From contig LUCM01011227.1 in NCBI GenBank assembly GCA_008360955.1, positions 261,696 through 325,695 of the forward strand: DNA of 64,000 nt, given 5' to 3'. This document shows, in pieces, positions 44,870-59,400 of this stretch. A program made the translations under genes and the position numbers. Every line of letters starts with the position of its first letter. Within the stretch, counting starts at the first letter, position 1. The notes beneath the pieces are model-generated. The model did no database searches. It was not told the origin of the DNA and worked only from the letters and a program-made list of their open reading frames with translations. The stretch comes from Fasciolopsis buskii (lineage: Eukaryota; Platyhelminthes; Trematoda; Plagiorchiida; Fasciolidae).

Positions 44870-46560
44870 AAATCCGTCTTCCGCAGTTTTTGCCCCTCGC
44901 ATTTCCCTCCCATATGTAATTCCTCTAGTGATCTTGTTTGTGAAACATAGGAGAAAGCTCGGATTTTTGCCTATTGGTTTGCCTCCAGTTCCACATTATC
45001 CCATTTTCTGCATTTTGGCTTCGTCCTCTCCCATCGTCCTTTTTCTCTACCTCGTTTTAGTGCTAGGGTGGTCCGCCAAGCACTGAGTTCTCTGAACGTT
45101 CCCAAGTCATTCGATCCGGGCGGTATTCCACTCATCGTCCTTAAAATGTGTCCCTAAATTGGCTCGCATCTTTTGTCTTTATCTCATTAAACGCCATGAT
45201 GTTTCCTATTCATAAAGGCGGCGTTCGTACTGACCCTAACAGCTATAATCCTATTCACCTCACACGTTATTTCGAGAGTATTTGAAACTGCCATCTCCAA
45301 CCAAATGCATTCGTTTATCAAGCGCAAAGAACTACTGATTCTACGCCATTACGATGTCCGGTCTCGGCATTCAACAGGCGATCTACCGACCCCCGTCTCA
45401 CACTCCTGGTTGACTTTACTCGATGACCACGGAAATACACACCTGGTGTCTCGAAATTTCTTTGTATTTCGATCAAGTTTGGTACGAAGGCCTTCTGTCG
45501 AAACTACCAACTTTCGGATTTTCCCCGTCTCTTATCAGGGGCATCAAGTTTCCCCAGTAAGCTAACCATCTCCATCCGAGTTGATGGGATATTGTCCCAG
45601 CCCTTTCCTGTAAATGCTGGGATTCCCCAAGGTTCAATACTTGCGCCCATTAATGGCCTTCTGTCCAATATTTCCACCTCAATCCATTCTTTTGCTGACG
45701 ATGCCTCCTTTCATTGCTTTTCTAACCGCACCCCTCGCTATGCAAACACTAAAGTCCATCGCGACCGTTATTTCGCCTTTATATATCTGAGCTTTGATTT
45801 TGATCACATCTCGTCATGGACTTCCAACAACCATGTTACATTCAATGCTTCCGAAACCCCTGTTCTTTTAGTTTTCTAAAACGTCATTGTTTTTCGCCAC
45901 ATCTGTCCTTTGACTCGTCTATTCTGAGTTCCTTAGACTCCGTTCCTTTTCTCGGTTTATCCTTTCGTTCTTCATAGTGCTGGACCTCCTCCATATCGGA
46001 GCTTGCTTCGCGCGCTGCGCGCAAAATTGGTTTTCCGTTCCGCGCCAGGTGTTTCTTCACCCCAGCTCATCTATTTTGAAAAGCTCAAATCCGCCCCACA
46101 GTTGAATACTTCAGTTATATGCGGGACGGAGCTTCGACTGCTTCGCTTTCTCTTTTTGATCGGGTTAAGAGAAAGGCCATCCAGCTGATCGCCTATCCTT
46201 CACTAACATCTAGTTTGCAGTCACTGACCCATCGTCAGGCAGTCCCTTCACTTTCTCTTTTCCACCGTTATTACTTTGGTTTTTGTTCTTCGGAACTTGC
46301 TTCAGCAGTTCTTATGGTAACCTTATCTCGATCTTTGCGCACACGTGCAGTTAGTCACCCTTATCAGATTTCTGTTGTTTTGTGTCGTAGTCCTTTATTC
46401 TCCCTCCCTAACTGTGGAACACTCCCACTTTCTGTATTCCCCCCACCTACAACCTTGCTTCTCAAGTGCAGGATCAATAGAATGGTTCTTACGTGAATGT
46501 CCCCCTCACTTCCCCCCATTGCACTTTCGTCTGACCATGGGGTTAACCCCTTCACGGTAT
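44870..46560 (+). mobile_element. Jockey/CR1-group LINE remnant g
   Basis: Plus-strand RT with QALSSLNVPKSFDPGGIPLI near 45085-45140, FIKAAF (motif 1 remnant), NAGIPQGSILAPINGLLSN near 45610-45665 (motif B), HSFADDASFHCF near 45688-45722 with the catalytic FADD intact, and NNHVTFNASETPVLLVF. A late part near 46140-46340 reads SLFDRVKRKAIQLIAYPSLT then LFHRYYFGFCSSEL, typical of the Jockey-like connection region. Frame breaks and stops occur between these blocks, so it is dead, but its catalytic aspartates survive. Confidence 0.8.
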
Positions 46561-47162
46561 TCCACTTTGTGTTTTAAAATGCATGAATCAGCTTTTTTTT
46601 TAGCATGCTTGAGGAATGACTGCAATGGAAAGGACCTGTCCCGTAACCACTAAGGCCCACCACACTGGAGGAGGGGGGGACCGATAACCGTGACTTTGAA
46701 TCTTGTGATGGCATAGAACCGTGAAAGGTCATATGTGGCGACGAGCCGATAGACAGTAAATTGGAATCTGCCGAAGTGATCGGTAGATCTAGGCTCTGAA
46801 ACTTTGAACTTTTTGTGATCGAAGACGCTTTGTTCACCGAACCACCGGTGGCGTTGGCTCGAGCACAAACACTTGGTGCGTGTATGTTAGCCACGTCATT
46901 CTGAGTGTTGAGGTTAATAGGTGTCTTTGGTGGTACCGAACACGTATAACATCTGATTTTCACCACGGGGGTAAGAAAAGTGAGCTTGCGAAGTATTCTG
47001 AGTTAGGGCGTTGTGCAAAGAGTAAGACGGACAGTTTTAACCGGTTAGAGAAGCTACCAAGGAATATTCATTGTTATGCTAACTGGATGAAATGAACTTA
47101 CTTTTTCAGCATATAACCGGTTCACTTGCGCCAAAAGGATATCTAATGAAACCATCTTTCAG
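46561..47162. other. Upstream region of the Ig-domain gene
   Basis: Contains a possible splice acceptor (CTTTTTCAG near 47100-47109) and another that ends exactly before the first ATG (CATCTTTCAG, ending at 47162). I see no clear promoter or CpG-rich stretch. A short minus-strand ORF (46966-46574) has no recognised motif. Confidence 0.4.
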
Positions 47163-47464
47163 ATGCTAGTCTACTATTTTCTTATCGCGATGGCTTCTGT
47201 ATTCAGATCCGTCTGTAGTTCATTGCACATTGATGGAGTAGACAAAAACGGACGAATTTTCGTTCAATCTGGACAAAATCTTGCTTTGACCTGTACGCAC
47301 GTTGCTCTGTGGCGCGAAGGTTCTGTTCTTGAATGGTTTTTGCCATCTATGCCAACGGAACCTGTCAAGCCGAGCCAGAAATTTAATATCTACTGGCAAG
47401 ACGAGGTCGGTGGAAGGCGATATATTCTTATCGTCCGTTCAGTCAGTTCTGAGGATTCTGGAAG
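47163..47464 (+). CDS. Ig gene exon 1: signal peptide and most of Ig1
   Basis: Starts at ATG with MLVYYFLIAMASVFRSVCSS, a plausible signal peptide. Then LALTCTHVALWREG (first Ig cysteine), LEWFLPS (core Trp) and SVSSEDSG before the donor AG/GTAAAT at 47464/47465. The intron is phase 2; codon 101 is AG plus A from exon 2. An AG sits immediately before the ATG. Confidence 0.85.
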
Positions 47465-50400
47465 GTAAATTTGATTAAACAAAGCCATGCATTGCGAACA
47501 TGCCATTATTAAATGAACTAGTTTCTGAAGACCTCTTGTTTTCTGTTTTATGCATATGAACGAAACGCATAGTCCGACCTATTCTGGCATGTGTTTATTC
47601 GGCATTGCGTCTACTTCGATGACATATCAAAGTTCGTCACTTAAATTGTCAAAACTCAGAATCGTGCTGAAATCACTCCGTAAATAAAGGGCTTAGTTTA
47701 AACAAATCAAAGTAACGTTATACAAATGAGAACAGACTGATCAGAAAACAATAGTTTCATCTCACGGAAGCCAATTTTTTACGGTCATTATATTTAAGCA
47801 TTATTTCGGATAGCCTTTTTGTTGCACGCTTCACTCACTCTTTTAATGGAAGGAGCATGTGCCGTAGCCGCTGGAGTCCATCACGCGAGGGTGGTTGCGA
47901 CGATCATGACCCCGAAGCTTGGGATGGCGTCAAGCCACACTAGGTCATATATATATATATGGTTGCGGTTCACATGTCACTGGCATCATGGCAGCGGACA
48001 GAAACAGGGAATGAGGAAGGTATCTGGTTCCTCACGTAAAGGTTTCCTTATCCTACACCTCTTTGTGACCGCCATCCATCGGGATCCACGACTCCTTTGT
48101 GAGCTTTGTACCACCCGGTTGTCTTAATCGAAGTAGAAATTTGGATTAGGAAACCCTGCCTCCAGCCTTTGATCAAATACTCTAACCTACAAGGCAACTG
48201 GACAGTCTGGCGATCTCACAACCCTCTGTAAGTCGGTGAATGATGGCTCAAGTCGGATGGAGCTAGACATCCTGGGTGCCCAGTGCGCCCCCTTCACAGA
48301 GGTCGGTGCGTATAGCACTGTGTGCTTTGTACGCCCCTTGTGGTTGGTCTGGAATCAGAGTTGAGTCATCTCACTAGGCTTACTACCAAAGGCCAGTCAA
48401 CTCAGCAGATAGGGAAGGTATTGCGTAGGACCTCTTCAGAAAGGACTATTTGAGACACGGTAATTCGGGAGTATTTGGAGAAGCATGCAATGTAAAGAGC
48501 CGATCCAGAACCTTATATACCCATCTCCATAACACGCTAAGTGACAGCCAGACTTCTGCATTTAGCCACAAGCGTATTAGAAAATGTTTCATTTTACTAC
48601 AGTTGCTCATATTTAACGCCTATGTATACTTTATTGGACACCTTGTTAATTCACATGCTCTTGTATGCTCCATAGATTGCCTGCTTGCACGTACTACCCA
48701 AACAACTATGCACAATGGCTTTTTATCATTAGGAATGCAATAATACATGCAAAGACGGTGAGTATGCACATTCCATCACTGCAATAACTTCTCCGGATTC
48801 CGGTCAACTGATGCCTCGGGGATGTACGCATCCCTTTGTATGTAGCATCCAGATCTACGAGCACCTGATGGAGAAATTGACTTCAAAGGTACCCGTAGTT
48901 TGTGGCGTGCCCATAACCTGGACAGCTTCGTCGCTCCGTGCAGAGCGTTCGCTCGGATCCCGGGTGTTTGGCCATATCGTTGGCCACATTCTTAGCTCCT
49001 AATGGAAATCAAATCGGCGATTATTGTCTTGAATCAGCTGTTCTCACCGAGTGGTTTTTGTGTTAGTGTGGTCGCAAACTAGACGTAAACAAAAGTGTGC
49101 CCGTACCAGAGCGTGATCTGAGTTTACGTGTAGGTCAGAATGATAGGCAACCTTTGATTGGTCCACGCCACCGGTGACCGATGGAAATGTGGTCAACCTG
49201 AGTCCAACTTTGCGAAGGAGAAGGAGGCCATCCAGTTACCTGATGTCGCTTTTAATGACGAAAGTTTGGTTACGCAAAAAACCGTGCAGTGCGAACAGTG
49301 AGGCAATCATCATGTCGACTTGGTCGGCTGGGACGGCAGATGGGCCGTTTAGATCGCAAGTATTTCACCAGCTGCGGTGACATCATCAGTGCATAGGCAA
49401 TGACTTCTTTGCTCAGTTGCATTTCCCTTAATTCGGTCTTACGTTTACCCTGATCTGCAGATTAAGTCACATTTGAAAGTCCTGATGATTACAACACTGA
49501 GGGGAAATGGTGCTAAGTTAAACAATGTTATTTTAACATCGTTGTTGATTATAGTAATATGAAATGATCTTGAACCGGAAACGTTGCCAAATTTAGTGCT
49601 ATCGTCTTGGAAAGTCCTTGATTGCTTCTGAATCCGAAAATTCGACGTCAAATTCGCATTTCTTTATGTCTATTTCGAGTCCATTGTACAATCTCGTAGT
49701 TAGGTGGGCCCATTCATGTGACTATGAAACAGGCCATTACCAATGAAAACTACTCTAAGGTGGCCAGCGTTTGTGCTGTTATGCAGGGTTGGTATCAAGT
49801 TGAAGGTCAGTTAATGCTTTCATTCTGTGGTTTGTTAAAGCTCATCAGTTTTGTCCAGTGTACTTGGTCGATTAAAACGGGCTATACTTCCACGATTAGG
49901 ATTGACGGACATCTGAAACCAGACGGTCGAAAGTATTAAATCAGTTCTTTTTCACAACCATCAATCTTATAATCAAGTACTCTGGTTTATTTGTTGCTGC
50001 CACATCGTTTACCACAAGGATAAACAGACGACGAATGGTGAAAGAACAACTGTAATGTAGTAAATAAAGAAAATTTTATGGGCGGGAGACTTCTTATGCA
50101 AGAGCACCACTGATTGTAGGATTTAACTATATCGCTTATTATTTCCAGCCATCGTCGGGGGAGGAGTCTCATGGACCCCAACCCCTTGGTGATTGGACTT
50201 ACATGGAGCAGTTCACTCTTTAATGTAGTTAGGAATTTTTGCGATATGCGTCGCATTCGCATTCGCATTGTTATCCAAAGCGTTCTTTTCGTTTTCTTGT
50301 ACACTTTTCTCATTCGTTGTGGTCTGATGTGTGCGGTGCTACGAGGAACAGACAGTTAAAGCCGACCAGGGCAGAGTTGACGCTTTTAGGGACCAAACTT

Positions 50401-53400
50401 TACTTGTTATGATTTTGACGATTTAATCTGTTTACCCTTTGTGTTTCAACGTTCCATCCCTTCTGCTCGATAATCGCTTGATGAAGACCGAACCAACTCA
50501 TGAAAGTGCACGACTGATGTAATTTTACTGAAGCGAGTATAACGCAAGACGTCTTCGAACTAAAACAGTACTCGCGAAATGTTGTCGCAGCTCATTTCCT
50601 CAATAATGTTTAATGCTGACGCTTGTTTTCAGGCGAAGACGGGTCATATTCAGCTCCTCTACGAAACAGTTTCAAAAAGTGACAACAGATAGTGACCAAA
50701 ATAGTAATTAGCAACTAGTAGCTAGTAAGCACCACTGAGGTGCACGATAACATTGATGTGCTGGTTACCTGAATGTTGAATTGATAGACGTGTACTAGCG
50801 AAAAACTTCATCAACGAACTGTGACTTGTTTTTGTCGTCGAAACAACCTGATCTAAATAATTACATGATTCAACTTTCACGAACCTATTGTCCATATCAG
50901 ATACACATGCCGGATGGGTCGACATGAAAATGAACGTTTTGTCGACATGGGCCAAGTATATGTTGATGTGGTCGTGCAAAGCAACATCGTGTTTACCGAT
51001 TGTCCTCAACAACAATGGATTCCGATCATGAGGAATGTTCCAAATCGAACGGGCTCCAGCAGTATTATGATCCAACCACAGCAGTCCGCAACGATTCGTT
51101 GTGCTATTCAAGCTCTACCACCGCCGGTCATATTTTGGCGATTCAAGGGACGCTCTATTGCCACAGGGGCACACTATGTTGCATCAAGTATTGGTTTGAT
51201 TGTATTCAATCCCACGGAAGAAGACGCTGGCCTTTACACTGTTATAGCAAAACAACCGTCACAAACAGCCGTATTCGATATCCGCGTCTCGGTATTCACG
51301 TAAGTCTACCGAGAATCTATGTTAATGTTTTCATCTGTTCTAAGGAAGCAGTGGAACCACCGCACAAATGCTTCACCAAACTTTTCATAACTGAAATCCC
51401 TCAATGTATGTCCCTTGACACACGAGCGAAAACCGAACTGTGTGCATGGTTTTGGTAAGGCCCGGTTGGCCGGACGCGAAGCTCACGATCTTCCATATGT
51501 TGTCCGAAATGGTAACACAGTACGTTATACTGAATAACTTTAAGTCTCCTCAATGACTCTGTATGGTGTACTAAGCGTCAGTAATGCGCAGTGAGACATT
51601 TAAATTTTCGCGTTGAACAGTAGTGCTAATTGGTTCTTGATGGAATGAATACTGGTTCGCCGTAGCTGAGATCGCCAGTATTAGTTAAGCGTTCTTCCCT
51701 TGAGAATCAAGATCGAATTTGTCGTTCTTCTTTTTGCTAGACAGATCTGCTGTCACGCAATTCGTTAAGACGCCTACCCTGTTCGAGGTTTATACGGTCC
51801 TTTACGTCAAAGTTTGATCATGACTGTTGTTCGACTCCGAGGCGTCGAATTCTGGACGCCTGTTTTCAGCAATAGGGAATGACAAATCTAGTCTTTTTGG
51901 CAATCCACTTAATCATCTGAATCTGATCGATTTCGATCTGTTATACTGTCAACTTAGAAGATTTTTGCAGTTGATAATCTCTGTATAAGAGCCCATTGGC
52001 CATCTCGCTTAATTTTAAAGCAAAGAAAATGCCGTAAATCCAGGTGTTCAAAACAGAACGTTATGCTTTTCAGCCAACCCCGGATTATCCGTGGACCTGT
52101 GATTGTTGGCCCTTTTCCGAATGCTATGGTATCTGGATATGAGGCCTACTTGCAATGTCTGGCTGAGGGTTATCCGCAACCGACGATTCATTGGTATCGA
52201 CAGAGAGATCCACAGAACGAACTGCAAACACTGGATGCTCACAAATTCTTTGTGAACACGAATTCGAGAGTTGGGATTTTGCACGTGGTTCGCGCACACT
52301 ATCCAGAGGTGAATTAGTTTTGTGAGATCACATGCGTTAGATATTGGTTCCTGTGTTGCTTGCAAGACGACCTAATTATTCAATGACTTCTTGTATAGTT
52401 GGTGTTCGTGGTTGATCAGCTTTGAAGGAACAGTGGAAGATTCGGTGGAAATTTCTGACTTGCCGCTGTCCAAGACAGTTCGTTATAGGTAGCATTCACG
52501 TGGACGTTAACAGACCAGAAATAGTAAAGTGCACATACGCATACACACGGATCCAGGCTGATAAACCTATATAAAAAGAATGCAGAAGTCTGCGAGGCGA
52601 GCGAATTACTTTTTTGGGCATTGTGTTCCACGTGGGAAAATGTGTTCCCCTGATTAAGACGTCCGAATTCGGTTTGGAAGTAGGGGAGCAGAAGAAAAGA
52701 CAAACGAAATGTGAATTGCACATGAAATCCTTATAAGACTTGCTAATATTGTGAATTGCTCTTTGGATTATTTTTCTTTTGGATAAGGAGGCAAATGACC
52801 TTATCAGCTACCACAGAAATGAAGAAAAATCAAAAGATGACACAAATGGTAAGCCATGTGAAGTATTCACCATGCCATTTCGTGATAGAATAATTTTTAT
52901 TTATTCTTGAGAAGTTCAGACCCTTTCTGATGGAGAAAACTTGTGTTTAACTTGCTTCGGTTTGGGTTTTTTGGTCACATCTGATTGCAGACCAGGTATC
53001 ACTGGCGAAAAAACTACGGGAGAATAGAAAACACAACTCGCTGCAAATGTCAGTTCTTCCTCTTTCTTCTCATCGATTATTAATCTTGAATCATGGTGCT
53101 CCTATGTGCGTTGCACTTTCCGTCTGCCAAAACTGGAATGAGGGCTTACCTTAAGGGGTCCCTCCCCGAGCCTTTGGCGAAAACATAACTTGCAAGGCAG
53201 AGTTTGCAAACCGTTGGGAGCCTTTAATCGTTTATGTCAGTTCATAAAGCTTTGGGTCGGCTCAAGTTGGGGGTCCAACAGTCCGGAGTCCAAACAGAGC
53301 TGGTGGCAGAATATTTTGGGTCGTATATCTCTACCGGCGTATAACGATGCCTCTATGGGAGACAGGGTATTACATCCCTGTTGAATGACGGGCCACAATG

Positions 53401-56400
53401 TTCACGCCGCAGTGTCACCGACGGACTCTTGTGGTATCATATCAGTTGGGCGCTTGCCCCATTGTAAACACTTGCTGCTCGTTCGTGGTCGCTTATTGGG
53501 TGTGCTTAAAATAATCTTATTATAAAGGCCATCCTTGTATCCACATTCTAGATAAGTCCTGGGTATCATGCAGCTCTGCCCCTATTAAGATCAGATGAAT
53601 TGCCCTTTAGTACTGTTACATCTGTTTAAGAACAAACACGAAACATTAGTTAATTTGTTGTGCTTGATACACTATTACTAGATTGGGAGCAAAGTTGCAA
53701 TACTTTGCAACAGGTTCAATTTGAATTAGGAATAAAAATAGCGGGCTCTGTAAACACATTGACTTAATTTACCAGGTAATCAGGCCCTGTAAGATACTTG
53801 TAGAGCGGAGCCATCGGCTTACAGAGACGCTGCCTCAAAGGGTCGATTGCTGTGCCGAAGGTCGGCACATCATCCGGCGTTGACGACTAGGTTAAGAACC
53901 ATATTTATATATATATATATATATATATACAGCTTCGAAGGGAGACACCCCGGATGTATCGTTAATTCCGATTGAATTTATCCCACCAAATTAGGCTCTC
54001 TCAGGCCGATACTTGAACGAATTTAGCTCGATACTTTTGGTTAGCCTGGGCGGGAACTGATTGCATTATGATAATGCACACATTCCAGTTGATAACCCCG
54101 GATTTAGTCTCCCCTCGCCCTCTAGGCTGAACATCAAGCAACCTATTGGCCGGCACTGGATGTTCCCCTTCGTCATCACTCCTAGTGAGAAAACATGATA
54201 ACACTTCCTTAGCAAAGCTTTTTTGAGATACACGGTCATTTTGAAGTACTTCTAGATTCTTTCAGTAAGAGCTGCCACCTCAGAGCCTCAGGCAGTTCCT
54301 CCAATCATACTGAGACATCGTTATTTGACACTACAGTTGTTCACTTGGCATTAATTAAGTACAAAGGGAGTCCACCCATGGAAGCATCATCGCCATCGGT
54401 TCTTGCGATTCCATATTGGGGAGAGTCAGATTTTAACTTTGATTTGTGGTAATCATTCTTTTAAGCTCCACCTACCGGGTGTGAGTTCCATAGTTTGATC
54501 GTTCTCCTGGGATGGCAGTAACTCAGTCGTTTAAAGTTGTTTAAGCGTGCATTCGTGGCCCGCCGTTCCGGTCATTTTGAGGAGTGGAAATTCCGCTTGC
54601 AGCAACACCACGTTTATTACGTCGGACGCATGTGAAGTCTCCACGGGTCTAGCAGTATGCTTCCAAAACACTCCGGTGATTTGTATCCGATCTTGGTAGC
54701 TGAACCCGTGAAACCTCTCAACGAGGTAATTGGCGACTCAGTGAACCCTCTCCAGCCTTGGGAGTTCCGGAACCTTGCATGTGAGGGCACTATCTCCTTC
54801 AAACTCCAGTCGTGGGCGCGGGTGGGTAGTGGACAGCATCCCGAAGGTATATAACAGCTAGCTGGTCGTATGATGACCGACATTGAGAATAGCCCAAGAG
54901 AAAGCAAAAACATTTTCTGTTGGATGTGGATCTTCGACGCCGTATTGACCGTTCCCCAAAATCACGTCAACTGTTTACTAATCGAATCAGAAAACCCAGC
55001 AAGAAGTAACTGCAGATATGACGAACCCCTTCGGCTTCATGGGTGATTGCTATGTCTCCCACCAAACAGTGAAGACATTTAGGTCCCCTTTTGGTTTTGC
55101 ATTGTCGTCGGTCTCTTTGATCCTTCGCCAGAGTCTCAGTTTATCTGTTCAAACCGAACATGGAGAATTAACCACCTATCACAGACCAAGAACAACAGTT
55201 ACTCTGGAGCCGAGCCTTGCAACACGCTACCTCTGGTCTCGAGCTAGGAAGAGGGTAAACTGTCCTCACACAAAACAGGGTGTTTCTCATCTTCAGGATC
55301 GGCCGGTGATTTTATCAAATCACTTACTGTGATTGACATAAGGTAACCCTTTACTTTGCCTCGAACCGATTTTCCCGCACCAGAAGTTTGAACAAATAAG
55401 AACCATGTTGTTGTGGAACGAGTCACTCATGGTAATGCAGATGGTCGCGTAGATAAACAAATAATAGTCTCGTCATGAGCTTTCTCGCCATCCCGATGAA
55501 GCTTACCTAAAGGTGTTTGGTCGCTTCCGACTTTTCGCTGACCTTGAATGGCGATACCACTAACTGTCTTTCACTTCTTTGGATACTTGCTCTATTAGAT
55601 GGATACGGCAAAATAATTGTTTACGTTAGCGCGTCTTGATGGACCAATTCTTGCAGTACATTTGAACGAATCCTGTAACAACGAATGGGGTGGATTCATG
55701 ATCACTTTAGCGAATAGACTTACATTGTTGGCACGCGGATCAACGTTGGTGGTGGTGTAGGCATACGCGGGAGCGCAAACAGTGCAGGGTGGGGGTTTTC
55801 AAACGAACCATTCTCCATCAGTGTTGGGACTCCCGTTTTTTCATCAGTTCCCTCTCCCCTTTGGTTGAACCATGCAAATCCTCTGTCACGATGTTTAAGT
55901 GAGATGCAACGTTCCCATGAATTGCTTTATCATGCTTATTTTTTATTTGAATTTGGATTACTTTTCAACCTGATACTTTACTTGCAACTCTGAGTAAACG
56001 CTAGTACAGAGGGAAAGTCATATCAGCCAAACTGAATTACCACTCGGGACAGGCTTCCATGGAATGTAGATGGCATCGACTAGAAGGCTTTCTAGTCTCG
56101 TTCTAGGGCCAAAATGCATCAGCTTGTTATATGCATTACCAACCACGAACTGATGAACCTCCAGTTCTTCTATACTTGTATTCTAATGTGTTTGATGGTA
56201 GTCTTAGCTTAAGGAGATGTTTGGTGTGCCAAAAACCATCGCATTGAAATTTCTATTTCTGTTCATTGTTGCGTTCGACCTCAGGATTCCGGGGTTTACA
56301 TCTGCCGAGCCATCGTTTCGGTACCGCACTTGTACGACGGTTGGAAAGACGCCGACGCTGAAGCGAAATTAGCTGTCAGTGTGGCTTTGCGTCCTCGCCT

Positions 56401-59400
56401 CATCCCGTTAACAACGATGCACCAGTACGTGGATGTGGGTACGTCGTCGCTGACATGAATTTCATGGTGATTAAGATATCTATGCATGTACCTGTGGTAC
56501 AATTAATTGGGTTCCCCAAGCAAAAGGTAATTCTACACATATTTCCGTTGGTTTTCTCAGTAACTCTATGTCTGACCCAAGCGACCAAGAATCTTTACTG
56601 ACCTCGGTGAGGATACGGCAATTCGCCCCCCCTCGGAATCAATTTTTATTTTCACTGTGCAAAACTCATTCAATGAACTTCTTGTCATAAGTACTACTGT
56701 TAGTGATTCTTTTTTGTGTCGGTCAAAGTGACGCTCTCAAGGTTAAGCTTACTACGTATTCGGTGAACCACCCTTATGTATACCTGAGCATCGATGTTAC
56801 GGCACATGGTTTCGACAAAATAGCTCTCCATGAATTAGGACCGCCGAACCTCATTTGCATTAGATTTGTTCATCTGAACTCAAGCGAAACTGTTGTTTTA
56901 TGGGATTTTCAACAACGGATGACCTTTTGACTTTCCTATCATGACGACAACAAAAAGTGGTTTGCGGATTTGACATCGATTTTTAACATCCGTTTTACAT
57001 CGTTTTTGCACAATTGTGGGGTGGCGTTGACTCTCCAAACTGACAAGCTTGAAGTCCCTCGCAAGTTTATCGCAAACTGAAGCATCCGGCTCTCAGTATC
57101 ACAAGCTCAAATAGTTCTGTAGCGGATCTGACCATCGGAAAAACTATGTAAAAGCGGTGGCGAATGTTTTTTTTCTGCACTGGTTTCAACACTTCTCTGG
57201 CACGCACACATACACAAGCGGTCACTTTCCTCTTTCGGTCGGTTTTACCCTCGACAAGCGCAGACCCATTTGTTAGGCCTGGATAAAAGTTCATGTGGCG
57301 GTTGACTTGCCGGCTCGCGCATGGATGTCAAACAGCTTTTCGTCATGTGATGTTTCAAATGCTCACTGATCGGTGGTTTAATTCCGTATCTGAGACCTTA
57401 TTTTTTATTTGCATTTGATTGCAAAACTTGCCTTGAGAAAGACTACCCATGGTAGCCAAAACGTTGGCGAATTACATCCAAAAACAATGCTGTGTTAATA
57501 ACACCATATCATCACAATAAAAAAAAACATTACGTGGCGCATCGGTTCTTCGATGCATTTCTTACGCCATTCGCACTGAGACCTTGGTTTTCTCATTTAC
57601 CTCGTCTATGTTAGTCCGTTTGTGAGTGTCGACGTGATCCAATCATGACTATGACACTCGAAACGTAAATGAATCACGACTGTATGTATGGTTGGACTAT
57701 GGGCCCGCAATACCTTTGCCTTCATTCCTGTCAGTGCATACGCATCCCAGCGTAGATCGAACGCGTAAATTTGTTCGTGTTTTGGCATACAGCTGATTGG
57801 TGTGATAATGTCCTATCGCCAACACGACCGAAAGTTTCAGCTTGTGCATGTTTGGCTTTATTTGGACCTTTTATTTATCCGCCAACCTTGCTGCCTGTTT
57901 TCCTTGGAGTATCCCACCGATGTCTGTTTGGGTGTGCCTGGGTGGGAAGGAGCTGGTTTGACACTTAAATCTCATTTGAGTCGTTAGGAGCGCGAATGAA
58001 TAAGTCCATTTAAAGACCACATGGCGATTCGTCGGTCACAGAAGGCTAACCTTCAGAAAGGGAACATGGCCCGAAATTGGTTTTGCTTCTTTGTTGTACG
58101 TTTGGCATACGGAGCAACTTATCATCCATTAACGCTTCTAACGATTCAAATGAGATTCTAGTGAGAAACGAAGAAATGAGTGCACTTGTGTGCGGATGGT
58201 TGAACTGAAGAGTACCGGGTACGCATACCTGACGAGCGGCAACAACCGGGAAATCGGTCGTGTGCTTCCGGGGGAATTTTGTCCATCCTTCCCTATTTTA
58301 ATCATACCACTAATCTGTAGTGAGTCCCAGGAACTTTCAACTATCATTAACATTTTCAAGGGTAAACATGAGGTTTTGGTCCTCGCAATAATGGGATTGC
58401 CAATGGTCGGACGACACAACCGTCTGGATTGTTTTACAACTGGAACTTTTACATCAGACCTGGTTAGCCGCAAAAGTGACGTTTGCATGAATTTACGTCA
58501 ACCATTGACCAGATGAATGCGATTTGTCTAGAGATGTTTCATTTTGGGTGTATGATCCAAAGCACCACAGCTTCTGCTTGAGAAAATCGGACCAGGGCTT
58601 TCAGTTATCAATCTTAACTGGGTAAACCACCTACACTTAAGGTCTTAACTGTAAATTTGTGTGAACTCAAGTTGTCTAATCAAGCGGAATTTTAATTATT
58701 CGACTGGGGAAGAGCAACGTACTGAACATTTTGTCGGCATACGGAACGTTACTTTTGCTTCGTAGAAAAAGCGTTTTTGTTTGTCAGTAACGGCTTCGGT
58801 ATTTACCATTTTGACGTGCCGATTCAGGGATAAAGGATTCTAGAAGATCATGAGACGCGCTACACAAGGCACGGTTTAGACTTATCAGTAACATCGTTGG
58901 CTGCAGCCGGCAGTTTGCACTGTCCATCACATCAAGCGTCTGTCATTTCAAAAAGGTCAGGGGTTCAAATCTCAGGTTACTTAAGTGGTAGACAGCAACT
59001 CCCTCTCACCCTGCTCGCGCCACATCCTATCTTTTGGGTTCTTCTTTGGTTTTGTGCCACTCCGAGTTTCTAGTTCGCGGTTTTCGATCTCTTCACCCTC
59101 ATGAGCTCTTGGGCATATAGTATTCTCCTTCCATTGCTCCCATTCATAAAACATGCTAAGATGACCATAATCGGCCCAAAACCAATCAATATTCGGTTAA
59201 CTTTGATCACTGCTTATAAGTTCAGTAATCAGTAATAAAAGACCTCTATCGAACAAGTAACCTAGTTACCGCTTAAGAACATGATTCAGGATAAATACAA
59301 TAACTCTTCTCCTAGTTTATGATGGTTGGACTTCCTGTCAGGTCTTCACTTTTAATGTTCATGTGACAACTGTGTTCTGACTATCAGTTAGCTGTATTGT

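Noticed and set aside
58940..58975. GGGGTTCAAATCTCAGG as part of a tRNA gene
   Set aside because: Only a B-box-like stretch is visible. I could not fold acceptor, D and anticodon arms around it.
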